Shown here piece by piece: positions 1 to 6,208 of a stretch of DNA of 29,501 nucleotides. Origin of the DNA: a virus; IMG/VR virus record IMGVR_UViG_3300007519_000053, positions 1-29,501 of that record, one strand, 5' to 3'. The notes below the pieces were generated by a model. It was not told the origin of the DNA and searched no databases. It saw only the letters and a list, made by a program, of their open reading frames with translations. The position numbers and the translations under genes are program-made. Within the stretch, counting starts at the first letter, position 1; every line of letters begins with the position of its first letter.

Positions 1-1
1 C

Positions 2-181
2 GTCGCCTACGACGCCGCCCGCGCCGCCCGCGACGCCGCCAGCGACGCCGCCAGCGACGCCGCGGGCGCCGCCCACTACGCCCGCGCCATCGCCATCGCC
101 GCACGCGACGCTCGAAGTCGATCCTACTCCGCCTCCCTCGTCGCGTTCAAGGCGCGCGACGCGATCCGTGACCTGGCTTAG
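2..181 (+). CDS. Ala/Arg/Asp-rich helical protein, 3' end only
   Basis: An open frame enters from the left edge and stops at TAG 179-181, so the start lies outside the window. The 59 visible residues are very rich in Ala, Asp and Arg, with recurring AARDA and ASDAA units, which predicts a long helix or coiled coil. The composition closely matches the next gene (265-489), which has the same AARDAR units, so the two are probably tandem paralogues. Function is not recognised. Small genes at the left end of a phage arm are often early host-interaction genes, but that is inference from position only. Confidence 0.6.
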   Translation, partial: VAYDAARAARDAASDAASDAAGAAHYARAIAIAARDARSRSYSASLVAFKARDAIRDLA

Positions 182-189
182 CCGCGCGG

Positions 190-264
190 CCTGATCCGTT
201 GCGGCCTGCGCCTCTCGCAATGAGGCGCAGCGCGGAACTGATCCACTATCTAGGAGCACCGACT
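190..264 (+). promoter_or_regulatory. Structured leader, copy 1
   Basis: This leader of about 75 nt is closely repeated at 1584-1656. Its core is a 9-bp stem, CTGCGCCTC with GAGGCGCAG around a 7-nt loop, with partial outer pairing between TCCG/GCG and CGCGGA. It ends in CGGAACTGATCCACTA and an AGGAG ribosome site just before the ATG at 265. The hairpin sits about 20 nt before the ribosome site, so it could be a processing site, a stabilising leader or a terminator for the upstream gene. Confidence 0.6.
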
Positions 265-489
265 ATGACCGATCTTGAAGCTGCTTTCGACGCCGCGCGA
301 GACGCGCACACCTCAGCGTTTTATGCCGCGCGCGACGCCCGCGATGCGGTCATGGCGGCGGACGCTCGCGCCATAGATGCACGAGAGGCCCACCGCTTGG
401 CCGCCGTCCGCCTCACCGATGTAAGCATCGCTTACAGCCTCGCAATCAAAGCCGTCCGCGAGGAACGCGACGCCCGCGATAGCGATTGA
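265..489 (+). CDS. Small Ala/Arg/Asp-rich helical protein
   Basis: A 74-residue protein built of charged, Ala-rich helix with repeated AARDA, ARDAR and ADARAID units, likely a coiled coil. I start it at ATG 265 and not at the upstream in-frame ATG 199, because AGGAG lies at 252-256 at good spacing and because 199 falls inside the hairpin leader shared with 1584-1656. It resembles the truncated gene at 2-181, which suggests a tandem duplication. No known domain is recognised. Confidence 0.6.
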   Translation: MTDLEAAFDAARDAHTSAFYAARDARDAVMAADARAIDAREAHRLAAVRLTDVSIAYSLAIKAVREERDARDSD

Positions 490-495
490 TACATA

Positions 496-513
496 ATCCC
501 CCCTAGAGGGTAA
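496..513. repeat. 18-bp dyad, copy 1 (intergenic)
   Basis: ATCCCCC-CTAG-AGGGTAA. It lies between the stop at 487-489 and the ATG at 529, ending 15 bp before that start and just before the CAGGAG ribosome site. This leader is nearly identical to that at 966-998. Confidence 0.85.
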
Positions 514-528
514 TCAGGAGAAGAGACC

Positions 529-966
529 ATGACTGGCAGTGTAAGCAAGGGCGAGCTCAACCGGGCAATGACCAAGCTCAACCGCCGCACGGGCAGGCCG
601 GTATCGCCTGCCAAGGGCTACGAGCCTTGCGTGGGCCACCTGTTGCTTGATAATTCAAATTCAGGGATGCGTATGTGGCAGATTATGAATGTTCAGGGGT
701 TCGAGGTCGTTGCGCTAGACGGCCCGCACCGCACGAGCCGCGAAATGTTCGACCTTATCAGCGCTATGATTACTGCGCTAGACCTAGCTGGCTCCCCTCC
801 GAAGGAGCACGTGCTTGATGATAGCACGTCTCAGGTCGAGAGGGTCGCTCGCGCCCTGCACGGCAGGGCTAACAAGAGCCAGAAAAGTGCGGCGTGGGGT
901 ACTGCGTCGCCCGCCTCAAGAGACGCTTGGCGCAAGCTGGCCGTTGTCGCAATAGCAGCCCACTAA
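529..966 (+). CDS. Unknown phage protein, 145 residues
   Basis: The start is supported by CAGGAG at 515-520. The middle of the protein (about residues 40-90) looks like a compact alpha/beta domain: a hydrophobic strand, then MWQIMNVQGFEVVALDG, then a helix rich in Met, Leu and Ile. The C-terminal third is basic and probably less ordered. No catalytic motif is seen. It sits in the run of small unknown genes before the helicase. The region coding for SPPKEH (792-809) looks like an eroded copy of the 18-bp dyad. Function is not recognised. Confidence 0.6.
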   Translation: MTGSVSKGELNRAMTKLNRRTGRPVSPAKGYEPCVGHLLLDNSNSGMRMWQIMNVQGFEVVALDGPHRTSREMFDLISAMITALDLAGSPPKEHVLDDSTSQVERVARALHGRANKSQKSAAWGTASPASRDAWRKLAVVAIAAH

Positions 967-983
967 TCCCCCCTATAGGGTAA
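966..983. repeat. 18-bp dyad, copy 2 (intergenic)
   Basis: ATCCCCC-CTAT-AGGGTAA. Its first base is the last A of the TAA stop at 964-966, and it ends 15 bp before the ATG at 999. Confidence 0.85.
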
Positions 984-998
984 TCAGGAGAAGAGACC

Positions 999-1568
999 AT
1001 GACCAGCACCAACACTCGCCAGACCGTCGAGGTTTACGGGGACATCACTGCATTTGTCCTGGGAGCGACGCGCCACCTGCCCGCCGTTGTCGCCCGTTCG
1101 ACCGGCGACCTGCCTTACACGAAGCGATTCCTTGATAGGTACATAGTGCAAGCTGTCGGCCTTGTGCTCAAGGAGGCAATCAACCCTGCGTACAGCGCGG
1201 CGCTGTGGTTCGCCAGAGAAGCGGGGTTCACGACCGGCATGGAGAACACCTCTGACCTTCTGTTGGACGCCACCGACGAGGACAATAACGACCTGCTCAG
1301 GTTCTCGGTGCAGTCTGTCCTGCTTAGCATGGTGTCGCTGCAAATGCAGCGGGGCGCGCTTATTCTGGAGGACGACCTGCAAACCCTGCTCCGGCCTCTG
1401 CCCCTTTGGATTCCGTTCCACACCAGAGTTACTGACGCTGCGATAATCCAAGCGTCGCGCATGGCTTTTAATATTACCGGCGAGCTGGCGGACGTTGTGG
1501 TGATTAGCGCCGGGCTGCATAACAGCGTCGTCGAGATGCACAACGTGGAGGCTACTTCCCCTCTGTAG
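999..1568 (+). CDS. Unknown phage protein, 189 residues
   Basis: The start follows CAGGAG at the same spacing as in the gene before it, and the two leaders are near-identical. The protein is mostly helical, with hydrophobic stretches around residues 45-65 and 95-115 but no clear membrane segment. An acidic patch (DATDEDNND) lies near residue 90. The last residues, SPL and the TAG stop, are encoded within an 18-bp dyad, so the repeat ends the gene. No family is recognised. It belongs to the small-gene cluster upstream of the helicase. Confidence 0.6.
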   Translation: MTSTNTRQTVEVYGDITAFVLGATRHLPAVVARSTGDLPYTKRFLDRYIVQAVGLVLKEAINPAYSAALWFAREAGFTTGMENTSDLLLDATDEDNNDLLRFSVQSVLLSMVSLQMQRGALILEDDLQTLLRPLPLWIPFHTRVTDAAIIQASRMAFNITGELADVVVISAGLHNSVVEMHNVEATSPL

Positions 1569-1573
1569 GGGAA
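1556..1573. repeat. 18-bp dyad, copy 3 (over a stop codon)
   Basis: TTCCCCT-CTGT-AGGGGAA, a fully symmetric copy. The TAG stop of the 999-1568 gene (1566-1568) lies in its spacer and right arm. Confidence 0.9.
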
Positions 1574-1583
1574 ACACGTCGAA

Positions 1584-1656
1584 GCCTGATCCGCTCCGGC
1601 CTGCGTCTCTAGCTGAGGCGCAGAGCGGAACTGATCCACTACTAAGGAGCTGCACC
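1584..1656 (+). promoter_or_regulatory. Structured leader, copy 2
   Basis: Second copy of the leader at 190-264. The stem is CTGCGTCTC with GAGGCGCAG. The C-to-T change relative to copy 1 is tolerated as a G-U pair and the loop is shorter (TAGCT), while outer pairing CCGCTC/GAGCGG is better than in copy 1. A changed sequence with a kept stem suggests that the RNA fold matters. It ends in AAGGAG before ATG 1657. Confidence 0.6.
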
Positions 1657-1791
1657 ATGCCTGATAGCACATGGAACGAAGACTTCGCTGACGCGAGGCA
1701 GGATGGGCGACGCCAGCCGACGGTTACACCGACTCAAACCTTCCTCTTGGCGAGCCTGACTTTTGGCGAGTTTGACCAGACAGACCACTAA
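1657..1791 (+). CDS. Small acidic/polar protein, 44 residues
   Basis: A short gene with a good ribosome site (AAGGAG at 1644-1649) and a leader shared with the gene at 265. It begins MPDSTWNEDFADARQDG and ends at TAA 1789-1791, whose last base begins an 18-bp dyad. No domain is recognised. Its reality rests on the conserved leader, the ribosome site and the close fit between its neighbours. Without it there would be an unexplained gap of 250 bp in an otherwise packed region. Confidence 0.5.
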   Translation: MPDSTWNEDFADARQDGRRQPTVTPTQTFLLASLTFGEFDQTDH

Positions 1792-1808
1792 TACCCTATA
1801 GAGGGGAA
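1791..1808. repeat. 18-bp dyad, copy 4 (intergenic)
   Basis: ATACCCT-ATAG-AGGGGAA. Its first base is the last A of the TAA stop at 1789-1791. It ends 10 bp before ATG 1819, and the following AAGGA provides the ribosome site. Confidence 0.8.
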
Positions 1809-1818
1809 AGGATAGACC

Positions 1819-2217
1819 ATGGATTACTTCTCTATCATAGACGGGGCAAAGGCGGTCATAGTGACCGCTGGCGTCTACCGCCAAGTGGATGTGTTTGAGC
1901 GCGCGGGCTACCTGTATGCTGCGCGGGGCAATGGCTTTGTTCGTCTGCTGGCAAGCGGCAAGACTTCGGACCCGCGTACCTTGTGGCGCGAGTGCGACGT
2001 TGACGGAGGGCACTTGGTCCAGTCTGGGTCTTACATTGTGCGTGGTGGCGTAGTGCCGGACGCCCTGCCCGGTGTAGCTTCCCCTGTGGAGGGGATAACG
2101 AAGGACGTGGGAAGGTTCGCCCATGAGCAGCGGCGGCCGGAGGCGGTCGCTAAGGTGACGGAGGCCAGAAACAAGAGACGGGCCGACGCGAAGTCAGCAA
2201 GAGAGGGAATGAAATGA
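1819..2217 (+). CDS. Unknown small phage protein, 132 residues
   Basis: The first 75 residues look like a small beta-rich domain (VDVFERAGYLYAARGNGFVR, then LLASGKTSDPRTLWREC). The C-terminal 45 residues are a highly charged, Lys/Arg-rich helix. The two parts are joined by a linker that contains SPVEG, encoded by an 18-bp dyad. The stop overlaps the next start as ATGA (2214-2217), so translation is probably coupled. No known function is recognised. Confidence 0.6.
   Translation: MDYFSIIDGAKAVIVTAGVYRQVDVFERAGYLYAARGNGFVRLLASGKTSDPRTLWRECDVDGGHLVQSGSYIVRGGVVPDALPGVASPVEGITKDVGRFAHEQRRPEAVAKVTEARNKRRADAKSAREGMK
2079..2096. repeat. 18-bp dyad, copy 5 (in gene)
   Basis: TTCCCCT-GTGG-AGGGGAT, inside the 1819-2217 gene, read as S-P-V-E-G in a linker. 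Confidence 0.85.
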
Positions 2218-2414
2218 CTCCGACAAAGAAGACGGGCGGAGCTTATATGCCCTGCGTTGACAGGTACGATCTGACCGCAGCGCAAACAAAGCAGGCCATG
2301 CGCAACTTTATGTTGACTCTGGGCTCGGACTTGTGCGGCGAAATTACCGTCAGCTTCATGCGCGACGGGAACGGGAAAGCCTTCGCCATCGTCATTAACA
2401 GGGAGATCGTGTGA
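2214..2414 (+). CDS. Unknown small phage protein, 66 residues
   Basis: A 66-residue protein that starts in an ATGA overlap with the preceding gene and ends in a GTGTGA overlap with the next, which suggests a tightly coupled set 1819-4326. It has a predicted helix (LTAAQTKQAMRNFMLTLG) followed by two strands (GEITVSFMRDG, KAFAIVINREIV). No motif is recognised. Confidence 0.55.
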   Translation: MTPTKKTGGAYMPCVDRYDLTAAQTKQAMRNFMLTLGSDLCGEITVSFMRDGNGKAFAIVINREIV

Positions 2415-2986
2415 CTATGACCAATAGAATAGACGCTGCTGTAAATTCGCTCTACGTGAAAAACCATCGAGCGGAGTGGTCGAGGATGGGCTTTGCCCCC
2501 ATGACTGTCTCGGTGCATGATAGCGACAAAGAGCACGCCAAGGCGCTGATCGAGCTGCTTCGCTTTGAGCGGCTTATGCGTAGCATCGAGGCTGGCGATG
2601 CGGAGGTTATTGACTTTGTGGCTGGCCGCAACATGCAGCGCCTTCCCTCCAACGAGGTGCTGCGGCTGCGCCGCGAGGCTGTCCTTTATGCCATGCTGCC
2701 CAAGCCCGCAGAAAATAAGATAGTGGCCCTGCTTGATGTGGCTGCTACCTTAATGACCGACTGCATGGGCTGGCGCAGGATGATGCACGACGACCCGGCC
2801 AACGATACGGTTCGGGCAAAGTGCGTGTGCGCCAATAACTTAGCGGTCGCGCACGCCTTGCTCGCGTCTGCGCTCATGTCTGTGCATTGTGTGACGCCCG
2901 GCAAGGCACAATCCCCCGCAGAGGGTAACGCTCCCGAGCCGATGCAGGCGGTGGTGGCCAATCCGAAGAGGTTCGGCAAGCAATGA
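2411..2986 (+). CDS. Unknown helical phage protein, 191 residues
   Basis: I use the GTG start at 2411, five bases after AGGGAG at 2400-2405 and overlapping the previous stop. An ATG six bases later is an alternative. The protein is largely helical, with charged helices around residues 35-95 and a hydrophobic helix around 98-112 (ENKIVALLDVAATLMTDC). The C-terminal tail is low in order and contains SPAEGN, encoded by an 18-bp dyad. The stop overlaps the helicase start as ATGA (2983-2986), so the product may work with the helicase, but that is inference. Confidence 0.55.
   Translation: MTMTNRIDAAVNSLYVKNHRAEWSRMGFAPMTVSVHDSDKEHAKALIELLRFERLMRSIEAGDAEVIDFVAGRNMQRLPSNEVLRLRREAVLYAMLPKPAENKIVALLDVAATLMTDCMGWRRMMHDDPANDTVRAKCVCANNLAVAHALLASALMSVHCVTPGKAQSPAEGNAPEPMQAVVANPKRFGKQ
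2911..2928. repeat. 18-bp dyad, copy 6 (in gene)
   Basis: ATCCCCC-GCAG-AGGGTAA, in the 3' part of the 2411-2986 gene, read as S-P-A-E-G-N in a tail region. Confidence 0.85.
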
Positions 2987-4326
2987 TCCGCCCAACGCTC
3001 ATGCGCATCCAAGACGAAGATGCAGATAGGTTGATACAGGGGGACATCCCCAACCATAGCCTAGCGGGGACAGGTAAAACCCTGTCCACGCTAGAGGCTG
3101 TGAAGCGTGCGGGCCATGACCGGGGACTTGTTCTGGGGCCGCTAATTTCGATGGAGATGTGGAAGGAGCAGACAGAAATGTGGCTGGGCGCTAAGGCGCA
3201 AATCCTGCGCTCGGGCGCGGATAAGATCAAGCCCGACACTGATTTTGTTTTGTGTCCGTACGACCTTGCCGCAGGTAGTCAACGGGCCAGACTGCGCGCG
3301 CACTTTAACAAGGGCGCGCTGATACTGGACGAGGCGCATTATCTGCGCGGCTATGGCTCCAAGCGGTCGCAGGCTGTGTTCGGTGCAGAGTACGATGGGG
3401 ACAGGGGGTTCACGGAGCTGTTCGACCATGTGTGGTCTCTGACAGGAAACCCGGTGTGGTCGCATAGCAACGATATGTGGACGCAGCTAGTCGCCTTGTT
3501 CCCTAAAGTGTTCGCGCAGTACGGGGTGACTGAGTACCAGAATTTTGTGCGTAGCTTCTGCGTTATTAAGTGGATAAGTGTAGCTAAAAACCTCCCTAAA
3601 AGCCCAAAAATTGTGGCGAGCACGTCCTCTAGGCTGCTAAACCGCATAGTGTACCATGACATAGGCGCAATTAGAAGAGAGGAAGCGCTAGACCTACCAA
3701 TGCTGACGTTTGCCCCTCTGACTGTTAAGCCCGCCCGGCTTCCGAAGCACTATGCCGATATGCTATCAAAGATGACTGACCGCGAAATAGAGGTTGCCCT
3801 AAAATTTAGCCCGGCGGGGCCGAAAGAAGAGCTTGCCGGGCTGCAAGGCGTTTGGCAAGCGCTGGCTCTGTCGGTGGTGGGCCCGGTTGTGGAGCACATA
3901 GAGAACATATCCCGCAATAGCCCGGTGCTGGTGGGCGTGTATCATACCGCCGTAGGCGATGCGTACGTTGCAGAGCTTGAGAAGCGCGGGCTGTCTGTCG
4001 GCGTGGTGCGGGGTGGCGTGACGGTGAAGAAGCGCGAAGAGATAAGGAGTGCTTTCAACAACGGAAACCTTGACGTTATCGTAGGCCAGATGACTGCGAT
4101 GGGGGTTAGCTGGAACCTACAGGCTATGTGTCACAGGGTAGTGATAGCGCAGGACTGCCCGAGCGCATCCACCATAGAGCAGTTTTACAAGCGGGTGCAG
4201 CGCACTGGTCAGACGCAGCCTGTCATCGTGGATACAGTGATGCCAACGCATCCTCTTAGCCTGGCCATCGCTCGCATGAGGCGTGCCAAAGGCGCAGAAC
4301 AGCGGATCGTACGTACCGGAGAATAA
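2983..4326 (+). CDS. SNF2/DEAH-type superfamily 2 helicase
   Basis: A 447-residue ATP-dependent DNA translocase or helicase. Motif I is SLAGTGKT (Lys32), motif II is LILDEAH (Asp116, Glu117, His119), and motif III is SLTGNP near 152-157, where most SNF2 proteins have TGTP. A second RecA-like lobe starts near 310 (PVLVGVYHTA), with GQMTAMGVSWNLQ as motif V and QFYKRVQRTGQ as motif VI. This layout matches the single-chain SNF2-like helicases common in phage replication regions, which are thought to remodel DNA at forks or during recombination. The two lobes fill the chain with no accessory domain. It begins in an ATGA overlap with its neighbour and is followed at once by an 18-bp dyad. Confidence 0.88.
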   Translation: MIRPTLMRIQDEDADRLIQGDIPNHSLAGTGKTLSTLEAVKRAGHDRGLVLGPLISMEMWKEQTEMWLGAKAQILRSGADKIKPDTDFVLCPYDLAAGSQRARLRAHFNKGALILDEAHYLRGYGSKRSQAVFGAEYDGDRGFTELFDHVWSLTGNPVWSHSNDMWTQLVALFPKVFAQYGVTEYQNFVRSFCVIKWISVAKNLPKSPKIVASTSSRLLNRIVYHDIGAIRREEALDLPMLTFAPLTVKPARLPKHYADMLSKMTDREIEVALKFSPAGPKEELAGLQGVWQALALSVVGPVVEHIENISRNSPVLVGVYHTAVGDAYVAELEKRGLSVGVVRGGVTVKKREEIRSAFNNGNLDVIVGQMTAMGVSWNLQAMCHRVVIAQDCPSASTIEQFYKRVQRTGQTQPVIVDTVMPTHPLSLAIARMRRAKGAEQRIVRTGE

Positions 4327-4343
4327 TCCCCCTTGCAGGGTAA
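4326..4343. repeat. 18-bp dyad, copy 7 (intergenic)
   Basis: ATCCCCC-TTGC-AGGGTAA. It begins on the last A of the helicase TAA stop and ends 15 bp before ATG 4359, with CAGGAG between. Confidence 0.85.
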
Positions 4344-4358
4344 ACAGGAGAACGAGAT

Positions 4359-4673
4359 ATGTCTTGCCTCACTACGTCGGTAGCGCAAATGCGTTACGAA
4401 GCGGTAACTGAAAAGCATTTGACTGCTATGCTTAACGAACTTGGCGCGGTGGGCATCTGCCCCGAGTGCGCTTTGGATGGCTTGTTGGTCAACATGCTGC
4501 TTACCCAGTTTGCTGAGTGCGGCCAGCCTCTCACTGCCATTTTGGCGCGCCAGTATGCGCGTGCGATAGGCGATAAGGCTCTTTTGTGCGCGCTGGCAGC
4601 GGTGCGTGGCGACGTTCAGCACATCGAAGTGTGGGTGGGTATGCCCGATCCGACGAAGAAGTGCGCGCCATGA
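4359..4673 (+). CDS. Unknown small phage protein, 104 residues
   Basis: The start is supported by CAGGAG at 4345-4350. The protein is helical and Leu/Ala-rich. Four of its five cysteines are at CPEC (about residue 34-37), AEC (near 54) and LLC (near 77), but they do not form an obvious zinc knuckle pair. Its stop overlaps the start of the small membrane protein as ATGA (4670-4673). No known family is recognised. Confidence 0.55.
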   Translation: MSCLTTSVAQMRYEAVTEKHLTAMLNELGAVGICPECALDGLLVNMLLTQFAECGQPLTAILARQYARAIGDKALLCALAAVRGDVQHIEVWVGMPDPTKKCAP

Positions 4674-4804
4674 CGCGGCACCGCTCCCCCAGCCGAGGGA
4701 CGCTCCGGCGTCGCCGTGGTAGTGTTGTCGCCTTGGCGGTGCTGTCAATGTTGACAGTGTTAGCAGCGCTGGTTGGCGTTGCTGTGGCGATGATTTTGTA
4801 TTGA
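4670..4804 (+). CDS. Small single-span membrane protein, 44 residues
   Basis: The short frame opens at ATG 4670, overlapping the previous stop as ATGA. It has a strongly basic N-terminus (RHRSPSRGTLRRRRG) followed by about 27 hydrophobic residues (SVVALAVLSMLTVLAALVGV and on to the end at LY). This predicts one membrane helix with the basic end in the cytoplasm. Possible roles are a small holin-like protein or a membrane effector. No lysin lies beside it, so the lysis role is unproven. Two alternative in-frame starts upstream (the furthest at 4586) would make a longer, more basic protein but lack a ribosome site. The SPSRG codons may be an eroded 18-bp dyad. Confidence 0.6.
   Translation: MTRHRSPSRGTLRRRRGSVVALAVLSMLTVLAALVGVAVAMILY
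4742..4757. promoter_or_regulatory. Perfect palindrome upstream of the replication promoter
   Basis: CTGTCAA-TG-TTGACAG is a perfect 16-bp palindrome inside the small membrane protein gene, about 57 bp upstream of the -35 box at 4814. It could be an upstream operator, or a coincidence of the codons. Confidence 0.3.
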
Positions 4805-4813
4805 TGGCAACAC

Positions 4814-4842
4814 TTGACAACGCCTTGCGTTCTTGCTATAGT
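4814..4842 (+). promoter_or_regulatory. Strong sigma70-type promoter for the replication genes
   Basis: TTGACA (4814-4819), a 17-bp spacer, then TATAGT (4837-4842), preceded by TGC as an extended -10. The -35 box is a perfect match and the -10 differs from the consensus by one base. Transcription would start near 4849-4850, about 55 nt before the nuclease start at 4905. It is the best promoter I see in the window and would drive the rightward replication block. Confidence 0.85.
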
Positions 4843-4853
4843 AAGGCGTTGTC
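4816..4853. promoter_or_regulatory. 11-bp inverted repeat framing the promoter (operator-like)
   Basis: GACAACGCCTT (4816-4826) and its exact complement AAGGCGTTGTC (4843-4853) flank a 16-bp centre. The left arm overlaps the -35 box and the right arm starts right after the -10 box, near the start site. This is a typical position for a repressor operator. As RNA, only the right arm would be transcribed, so a terminator role is unlikely. Confidence 0.65.
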
Positions 4854-4904
4854 ATCCAGCGGTTGCCCCGCCGGTAATCACTGCCAACCAATGGGGACTA
4901 TCAA

Positions 4905-5783
4905 ATGTTCGACGCTAAAACTCTGGCGCAACCGACCAACGTGCTGCGTAGGGCACTGGACGCCAACATCCGCAAAGAGACGCGCATGTGGCCCGTGTTC
5001 GGCGGCGGGCACTTGATGCGCAAGTCCTATGTCTCATCGTCTGAAGTTGGTAAGTGTCTGCGTATGGCGTTCTTCAACAAGCGCTACGATGACTTGGGCT
5101 GCTTCATCGAGGCTGACGACTTGGAGCGTTCCCCTCTGGAGGGGAATATGGACACCCTTCCCAAAGGGTTTATCACGGGGGCAATGCCCGGTAACTGGGG
5201 GTACGCAGAGCGGGGCAACGCTCAAGAAGAATGGCTGGTAACTAAGCTACGGGGTGGCGTGCCGGGGACCAGCTTCATGTTTCTCGGCTCCAACCAAGTT
5301 AGCTTTGTGGACGGCAACAGAAGCGGCACGCCAGACGGTCTGGCGGTACGGCCCAAGGGGGACTTCACCCTTGAGTTTAAGAGCTATGATCCGCGCAAGA
5401 AAATGTCTGGTATGCCTGTCCCCGCTCACATAGCGCAGGTGATCCAGAACACCGACCTCATGCAGATCGCCATGCCAGCGCGAGACCTCGTTGGCGGGCT
5501 GCTGACCTACACAGACGCGTCTGACTTCAATAAGGGTCCAGAGTTTTGGATTGACACAAAAACAGCCGCTGCGAAAGAGTACCTTGCAGACCTCAAGGTA
5601 CGCGCCGATACCGTTTTTACCGCCTCGGCCCCGGACGAAGTGCCAGCCGAAGGCATTCACAACGGAGACTGCCAGTACTGCCCGCACACTGCGCGATGCT
5701 CAGCGGCGGGTACCATGATTAAACAGGAGAAAGAAAACCGTGACCGAGCAATCGACATCGCCCGCACCATCTTCTCTCGATAA
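4905..5783 (+). CDS. Cas4-like PD-(D/E)XK exonuclease with probable Fe-S cluster
   Basis: A 292-residue single-strand or recombination nuclease of the Cas4/RecB type. The nuclease core is visible as RGNAQEEW (103-110), GTPDG with Asp144, LEFK with Glu157 and Lys159, and AQVIQ with Gln178. One cysteine near the N-terminus (Cys51, in SSSEVGKCLR) and three at the C-terminus (CQYCPHTARC: 256, 259, 265) match the four-cysteine 4Fe-4S cluster of Cas4 and AddB proteins. No CRISPR array or other cas gene is near, and such lone phage Cas4-like nucleases usually act in replication and recombination. It is the first gene after the 4814 promoter. SPLEGN near residue 76-81 comes from an 18-bp dyad. Its 3' end overlaps the next gene by 44 bases. 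Confidence 0.85.
   Translation: MFDAKTLAQPTNVLRRALDANIRKETRMWPVFGGGHLMRKSYVSSSEVGKCLRMAFFNKRYDDLGCFIEADDLERSPLEGNMDTLPKGFITGAMPGNWGYAERGNAQEEWLVTKLRGGVPGTSFMFLGSNQVSFVDGNRSGTPDGLAVRPKGDFTLEFKSYDPRKKMSGMPVPAHIAQVIQNTDLMQIAMPARDLVGGLLTYTDASDFNKGPEFWIDTKTAAAKEYLADLKVRADTVFTASAPDEVPAEGIHNGDCQYCPHTARCSAAGTMIKQEKENRDRAIDIARTIFSR
5129..5146. repeat. 18-bp dyad, copy 8 (in gene)
   Basis: TTCCCCT-CTGG-AGGGGAA, fully symmetric arms, inside the Cas4-like gene, read as S-P-L-E-G-N between the first cysteine and the nuclease core. Confidence 0.9.
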
Positions 5784-6072
5784 CGTCAAGCCCTATCTGG
5801 CCGAGCTGTTGGAGCTACGCGCCGCCAAGGCAAAGATTGACGCCCGCCTCAAGGAGCTCGACCCCATAGTGCGCCCGGCGATCATCGGCGCGGGCTCTTT
5901 GCAGCACGCGGGCTACATCTTCAAGTGCTCAATGAAGAAGGGCGCGGTCAGCCTCGACAAAGCGCTCATCACTGCGTACCTGGAGACGCATGGCAAGAAG
6001 TACGAAGACTTCACCAAGACCGGAGCGCCGTCGTCAGTGATGACGGTGATCGAAATTCCCAAGGAAGCGTGA
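5740..6072 (+). CDS. Small protein coupled to the nuclease, 110 residues
   Basis: It starts at GTG 5740, with AGGAGA at 5724-5729, and overlaps the nuclease gene by 44 bases. Residues 18-45 form a charged helix (LAELLELRAAKAKIDARLKE) likely to make a coiled coil. Then comes a small beta region (GSLQHAGYIFKCSMKKGAVS) and a C-terminal helix and strand. The overlap suggests a partner or regulator of the nuclease. The family is not recognised. Confidence 0.6.
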   Translation: MTEQSTSPAPSSLDNVKPYLAELLELRAAKAKIDARLKELDPIVRPAIIGAGSLQHAGYIFKCSMKKGAVSLDKALITAYLETHGKKYEDFTKTGAPSSVMTVIEIPKEA

Positions 6073-6080
6073 CGATCATG

Positions 6081-6132
6081 GTCCCCAGCCGGTAGCTCTG
6101 GGGGGTAACTAGGGCGCTTCGTGTCTCCCCAG
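6081..6132 (+). promoter_or_regulatory. Competing hairpins in the leader of the 6235 gene
   Basis: CTGGGG at 6098-6103 can pair with CCCCAG at 6083-6088 or with CCCCAG at 6127-6132, so two mutually exclusive stems are possible. This is the layout of an attenuator or other leader switch. No anti-SD element or ligand-binding core is recognised. Confidence 0.35.
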
Positions 6133-6157
6133 CGCGACGGTCCACGAGCCATAAATC

Positions 6158-6175
6158 TTCCCCTCTACGGGGGAA
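6158..6175. repeat. 18-bp dyad, copy 9 (intergenic)
   Basis: TTCCCCT-CTAC-GGGGGAA, in the 162-bp gap between 6072 and 6235. Unlike other intergenic copies it is 59 bp from the next start. Confidence 0.85.
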
Positions 6176-6184
6176 CCTACCGGA

Positions 6185-6208
6185 AGCTAACACCGGCACC
6201 TGTTAGCT
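6185..6208 (+). promoter_or_regulatory. Hairpin just before the 6235 gene
   Basis: AGCTAAC (6185-6191) pairs exactly with GTTAGCT (6202-6208) around a 10-nt loop. It ends ten bases before the GAAGG ribosome site (6218-6222), so it may shape access to that site. With 6081-6132 and the dyad at 6158 it fills most of this gap. Confidence 0.4.

Noticed and set aside
984-1670. Long reverse-strand frames under the left + strand genes
   Set aside because: No ribosome sites, unnatural composition, and complete overlap with well-supported + strand genes.
3031-3053. GGGGG and CCCC runs near the helicase start as a further dyad
   Set aside because: The runs are in reverse order (G before C) and do not fit the 4-bp spacer.
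4905-5783. Cas4-like gene as part of a CRISPR system
   Set aside because: No repeat array, no cas1, cas2 or effector genes nearby; the dyads are too short and too far apart to be CRISPR repeats.
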